From positions 760,005-781,055 of the forward strand of contig MU646418.1 of the NCBI GenBank assembly GCA_026770585.1: DNA of 21,051 nt, given 5' to 3'. Below the pieces are notes generated by a model, which searched no databases, was not told the origin of the DNA, and saw only the letters and a program-made list of their open reading frames with translations. Positions 17,871 through 21,051 of this stretch are shown one piece after another. Numbering within the stretch: the stretch's first letter is position 1; each line of letters starts with the position of its first letter. The translations under genes and the position numbers were made by a program. This DNA comes from Baffinella frigidus (Eukaryota; Cryptophyceae; Cryptomonadales; Baffinellaceae).

Positions 17871-19286
17871 ACCCTAAACCCTAAACCCTACAACCTAAAC
17901 CCTAAACCCTAAACCCTAAACCTTAAACCCTCAACCCTGAACCCCGCACCTTTGTCTTGGCAGCCCGTGTGCTCCTACCTCCCGCGTTGCGGCTTGCTTG
18001 CCGCGTGACGTCTGCCTCCCCCTCCCTCCTGGCAAGCGCACAGCGAAATTTCGCTCCCCGCTCTGCCTGCCGTCCAGCCTTCCAGCCTCCCTGCCCTCCC
18101 CGCTCCCTCCCTCCCAACTTGCATGCTTCTCTCGTGAGCAGCGTCGCACAGCCCATGGGGCTGTGCGAGGATGGTGTGCTGGACCGGCAGGGAGCAACCG
18201 GGACCAATGCGCCACGTGCGTTGAGTGTGGTGGGCGGGCACCGCGTGAGTGTTCTTGGCGGGCAAGCAGTGAGAGTGGGTGGTGATGAAGCAGGGTGCGT
18301 CGGAGTGATGAGCGGATGCGGGGCCCTGAAGCGACCCTTCCTCTTCGCGGCACCCTCAAAACCTGGAGAGGACGAGAAGGGCGACCTTGCGCGCCTCCAA
18401 GCCGCCCTTGAGTACCTCCCTCTCGCAGGAACTTTCCCGTTCTCCCTTTCTCCCGTGGCAGGGCGCCTCCCTGCCTGAGCCACCTATTCCGTGCTGGGAG
18501 GGAGTCCCCGCACTGTGCACCATGCACCAAATTTTCTTCCTGCAACCACTTCCTCGTTTTTCTCCCAACGAAAAGCCTTGCGAGTTGTGACTCCTGCTCT
18601 GACGCGCGATGGCTCTGAGCTCTGACGCGCGGGGGCGCGGGGGCTCGCAGGGCGCTACCCGACGCACCCGCGCGCGGTGGCTAAGCACCTCACCGCCATG
18701 GTCCCCTCGCGCGCCGTCCGCGGCAGCACCGTCGGCAAGGCCTTCCTGGCACGGGTGCACGCGCTCGCGTGCAGCACACGAGGACAGTGCTCCGAGGACG
18801 AACTGCAGGCCTGCCCCCTCTCCTGCCTCGCCCCTGCCCCTCTCCGCTCTCTCGTCTCTTGGCGGGGGGCGCGCGCCCTAGCCTCCCTCACGCACCCTCA
18901 GTACCTTTGAAAGTCGCTCAGCGTAAAAGGCGTGCAGTAGGCCATGCAGTGCTGGTTGTGACGGAGACTCTCTCCGCACTAATACGGTAACGGACTGCCT
19001 ACGGTAGGCCGTAGGGTTTTTCGTAGGAGCCCCCCTAGGCTCCTACGGCCTACCGTAGTCCATACCCTAGGCCCAACTACCCCACTTTTAGTGCGTTATC
19101 CTATGAGCACGCACCTTCTCGCCTGCGGCACCTGACCCGGTGCGCTTCTCGCAGGGGCTCTTTGCGGCGGCCCAGCCGGTCTTTGAAGAAGCACAGGGGA
19201 GGCTGGCGTGCGCGGGGCAAGCTTGTGAGGATGAGAGCGATGAGGACGAGGGAGGCGCATCGCAACAGGGAGGCGCATCTCGATAG
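14776..19286 (+). CDS. DUS1: tRNA-dihydrouridine synthase, Dus1 (16/17) type
   Basis: An FMN enzyme that reduces uridine to dihydrouridine in the tRNA D-loop with NADPH. Inferred exons are 14776-14957, 15104-15233, 15414-15479, 16052-16122, 16522-16597, 16953-17019, 17288-17406, 17661-17721, 18294-18428, 18651-18808 and 19155-19286, totalling 1197 nt (398 codons plus TAG). Family landmarks appear in order: [19 protein letters not shown] (about 46-64), [38 protein letters not shown] with the catalytic Cys near 133, VKIRCFED (Lys near 177), [10 protein letters not shown] (His near 204), [18 protein letters not shown], and a C-terminal helical region ([14 protein letters not shown]). The end is acidic ([10 protein letters not shown]). 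The order and motifs fit Dus1. Family proteins of about 420-470 aa are normal, so this is essentially full length. The N-terminal ~30 residues are Cys-rich, and the start (first ATG in an open frame) is likely but unproven. Three introns have GC or GA donors (15234, 18809, 18429). Confidence 0.92.
15480..16051. other. Dus1 intron, 572 bp
   Basis: Unique-looking sequence with no telomere-like repeat. A CT/GT-rich stretch (TGTCTCTGTCTGTATC, 15507-15570) is the only simple-sequence feature. Frames overlapping it on both strands show no recognisable protein. Confidence 0.6.
16123..16521. other. Dus1 intron, 399 bp
   Basis: The 5' half repeats CACCTCTTGC (16141 and 16162). The 3' half (16260-16500) is clearly AT-richer than the rest of the gene and holds two diverged inverted segments, AATCCGGGGACATGTTTAAT (about 16360) and ATTAAACATGTTCCCGGAT (about 16493). 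These could be the terminal inverted repeats of a ~150-bp element. Confidence 0.6.
17738..17950 (-). repeat. Telomere-like CCCTAAA/CCCTCAA block inside a Dus1 intron
   Basis: CCCTAAAC units flank a core of about eleven tandem CCCTCAA units (17805-17872), all within the intron 17722-18293. The homogeneous core flanked by CCCTAAA resembles the internal variant expansions at 4185-4280 and 12733-13013. Confidence 0.9.
18976..19098. repeat. Foldback / MITE-like inverted repeat in the last Dus1 intron
   Basis: CTACGGTAGGCCGTAG (18999-19014) pairs with CTACGGCCTACCGTAG (19043-19058). An inner stem, CGTAGGAGCC/GGCTCCTACG, sits between them. The outer ends CGCACTAA (18976) and TTAGTGCG (19091) are also inverted, giving a ~123-bp element with imperfect middle arms. 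It lies in the intron 18809-19154. No target duplication is obvious. Confidence 0.75.
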
Positions 19287-19322
19287 GGAGGCGCATCTCG
19301 ATAGGGAGGCGCATCTCGAAAG
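19251..19322 (+). repeat. 18-bp minisatellite spanning the Dus1 stop codon
   Basis: Four tandem units of GGAGGCGCATCTCGATAG at 19251, 19269, 19287 and 19305. Unit 1 ends CGCAACAG and unit 4 ends CTCGAAAG, so only units 2 and 3 carry an in-frame TAG. The proposed stop is the TAG of unit 2 (19284-19286). Confidence 0.95.
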
Positions 19323-19493
19323 CACCGCAGCACGAGCTGCTCAACGTAAATGTATAAAATGTCTCCAACAATGATCACGACCTCTCGGCAATACGACACA
19401 CGGCCTACAGACCACACGCCCTTTCCCACGGTCCGACCATCCCACCCCCCCACCACGCTCTCTCTCGCAGGCTCGCTTCCCTCCGGCGCCGCA

Positions 19494-20551
19494 TCACGGC
19501 GCAGGGGGGGGCGTCCTGGCCTCCGGGGAAAGCACTGGCGAAGCCTGCCGCGGCTTTGCCAGAGGCGGGGCCGAGGGGAGCGCCAGCACGGGCAAGCCCT
19601 CGTCCTTCTCCGCCACAGAGAACCGTTGATGCTTGCCACGCTTCCCCCCGCCCTCCCCCTCGTCCGAGTCCAAGTCCCTCTCCCGCAGCACCCCGAGCAC
19701 GTCTTCCTGCGAGTGCTCGCGCAGCACGCCCACCACAGCCGGCTGAGCCCCCCCCCCCTCTCGATCGGAGTCTGGTACTCGCGCGCCCGGCGCAGGCCCT
19801 TGCTCGACAAGCCAACTCCGGTGCGGTGCGCTCTCCTCCGAGTCATGCCCCGCGGCATCTGCCTCCATCCCGGCGCCGAGCACTGCCATGGCCCCCTCCA
19901 GAACGCTCACTCGCTTGTCCGCGCTGGCTCCCTGGGCATTGCCACCCTGCACACTACCACCCTGCGCACTGGAACCCTGGCCCTGCGCACTGGCAGCGCG
20001 GCCCTCGGAAGACGACGTTGATCGCGCGGGGCCATCGTCGCTGCGCGTGTCGCCGCGAAGCCAGCCCCCGTTGAGGTTGCTCAGCCCCTGCATGAGAAAC
20101 GCGACGCCGTGCTCCGACTGCAGGTCCGACGTGCGCCGCTCCTTCCCACCGGTCTCGGGGCCCACCTCCGCAGCCGCCCCCGGCGGCGTGGGGAGCCGCC
20201 GCCCACCCCTGTCGGGCCCGTCGTCAATCTCAGCCCCCTCCACGCCAGACAGCCCGCGCTTCCGGCGCTCACGCGGCGCCGTCACCGCCTCCCCCCCGCT
20301 CTCTGCCGCCTGCCCCCCGCCCCCTGGCAAAGGCGCGTCCGCACTCTCCTCGCCCGCCTCCGTGTCGGACAGCGACGAGTCTGCGATGGCGCTCTCTGCC
20401 GCCCCAGCGGGCGCCGCCTCTGCCGCGGGAGGGACCACGTTGGCGCCCTTCTTCTTGTTGGGCGTCGCCTCCACGATGTTGGAGAGAGCCGTGTTGATGA
20501 TGCGCTTGTTCTTGCACGGCGTGGGCGTCAGCCGATCCCCCCCTCTCTCTC
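19494..20551 (-). CDS. Unrecognised low-complexity acidic/basic protein, 3'-terminal exon
   Basis: A long minus-strand frame ends at TGA (19494-19496). Third codon positions are almost all G or C, as in the recognised exons, and composition is protein-like. An acceptor CAG at 20554-20552 fits a 5' exon boundary, so the true start is probably beyond the window. The best-ordered part is N-terminal: LTPTPCKNKRIINTALSNIV, then a short Lys cluster. Then come Gly/Ala/Glu-rich disordered segments, a segment SEHGVAFLMQGLSNLNGG, Ala-Gln-Gly-Gly-type repeats (about 19926-20005), and a charged segment with VLREHSQEDVLGVLRERDL. I do not recognise the family. The plus-strand frames here are Pro/Ser/Arg-rich shadows. 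It converges on the Dus1-like gene, with about 207 bp between stop codons. Confidence 0.6.
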
Positions 20552-20639
20552 CTGCTCCCGGTGACGGGTGGAAGGTTAGAGCGCTGGAGCGGCTCTTCTC
20601 CGGATGGCAGCAAGGAGAGTGCCACCAGGTGAGGGTGTA

Positions 20640-20706
20640 GAGTTCACGGTTTAGTGTGTAGGGTGTAGGGTGTAGGGTGCAGGGTGTGGGGTGTGGGATG
20701 AAGGGT
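20640..20706 (+). repeat. GGGTGTA-type degenerate telomere-like repeats
   Basis: Short tandem run of TAGGGTG and variants (GGGTGCA, GGGTGTGG), just upstream on the minus strand of the unrecognised gene's exon, so probably within its intron. Confidence 0.75.
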
Positions 20707-20934
20707 GTGGGGTTTCCTCTTGCCGCTTTGATTTCACAAGTCATAAATGGAGGTGACCGGAATTCTGCTGGAATTTCACCCCTAAATTTCATTCTTTCTT
20801 ATATCCGAAAGCGCATATCCTCGAGATTCGGCCTTCAGCTCCAGAATTTGAGCTGCGAATCTTGAGATCTTTACTACATGCCAAAAATGTGCAGATTGAA
20901 GGAATTATATTGCCTTCAGACCGGCAAGAGGATA
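20707..20934. other. AT-richer unique stretch
   Basis: About 230 bp of lower-GC sequence containing no recognisable gene. Short inverted motifs occur (GAATTCTGCTGGAATTTC; GATCTTGAGATC-like around 20860-20872), but nothing that I can assign. Confidence 0.4.
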
Positions 20935-21051
20935 GGGGTGTAGGATTTAGGGTTTAGGGTGTAGTGTTGAGTGTTAAGGGTTAGGTGTTGGGTGCTGAGT
21001 GTTTAGGGTTTGGTTTTCAAGGTTTAGAGTTGAGGGATTAGGGTTTCGGGT
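20935..21051 (+). repeat. Telomere-like block running off the window end
   Basis: G-rich plus-strand units (GGATTTAGGGTTTAGGGTGT, then scrambled GGGTTAGGTGTTGGG and GGTTTGGTTTTC variants). Strongly degenerate. It continues past 21051, so whether it is an internal block or subtelomeric cannot be told. Confidence 0.8.

Noticed and set aside
20470-20551. Start of a CAMSAP-type CKK domain (NKRIINTALSNIV)
   Set aside because: Only about a dozen residues resemble the CKK start and the rest of the domain does not follow.
19888-20640. 250-codon plus-strand ORF rich in Pro/Ser/Ala
   Set aside because: Antisense to the minus-strand exon, whose third positions are far more biased to G/C and whose composition is more protein-like.

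Overview
This is a nuclear segment from a eukaryote, most likely a microbial alga or protist. The evidence is multi-exon genes with 5-13 short exons, very high GC at third codon positions, and large islands of degenerate TTTAGGG/CCCTAAA (telomere-like) repeats in introns and between genes. The introns suggest a dinoflagellate: 5' splice sites are poorly conserved beyond the first two bases, acceptors are usually AG followed by G, and three donors in one gene read GC, GC and GA. That assignment is inference. No spliced leader or marker gene confirms it, and some other algae also use GC-AG introns.

Four gene models stand out once exons are joined by reading frame and phase. (1) 248-3225 (+) is the 3' part of an adaptor-complex medium (mu) subunit, closest to AP-4 mu. 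(2) 7719-13589 (+) is a type II membrane protein of about 1040 aa. Its C-terminal third is an N-acetylglucosaminyltransferase II (MGAT2) domain, and its long N-terminal region is of unknown function. (3) 14776-19286 (+) is a complete 11-exon tRNA-dihydrouridine synthase of the Dus1 type (398 aa), ending inside a minisatellite. (4) 19494-20551 (-) is a GC3-rich exon of an unrecognised low-complexity protein that converges on the Dus gene. The three recognised genes share one orientation, and the fourth marks a convergent boundary. Their jobs are vesicle sorting, Golgi N-glycan branching and tRNA modification. They form no operon or pathway, although AP-4 and MGAT2 both act in the endomembrane system.

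The space between genes is repeat-rich: 3226-7718 (telomere-like block, palindromes, a roughly 390-bp tandem duplication with an inverted fragment, a polypyrimidine tract, an AT-rich retroelement-like ORF) and 13590-14775 (a TIR/MITE-like element). Introns also carry repeats: a CACT microsatellite, an 18-bp tandem repeat, a perfect 21-bp inverted repeat and telomere-like blocks. Exon boundaries are inferred from phase, splice dinucleotides and protein-family alignment from memory. No transcript or database comparison was possible.
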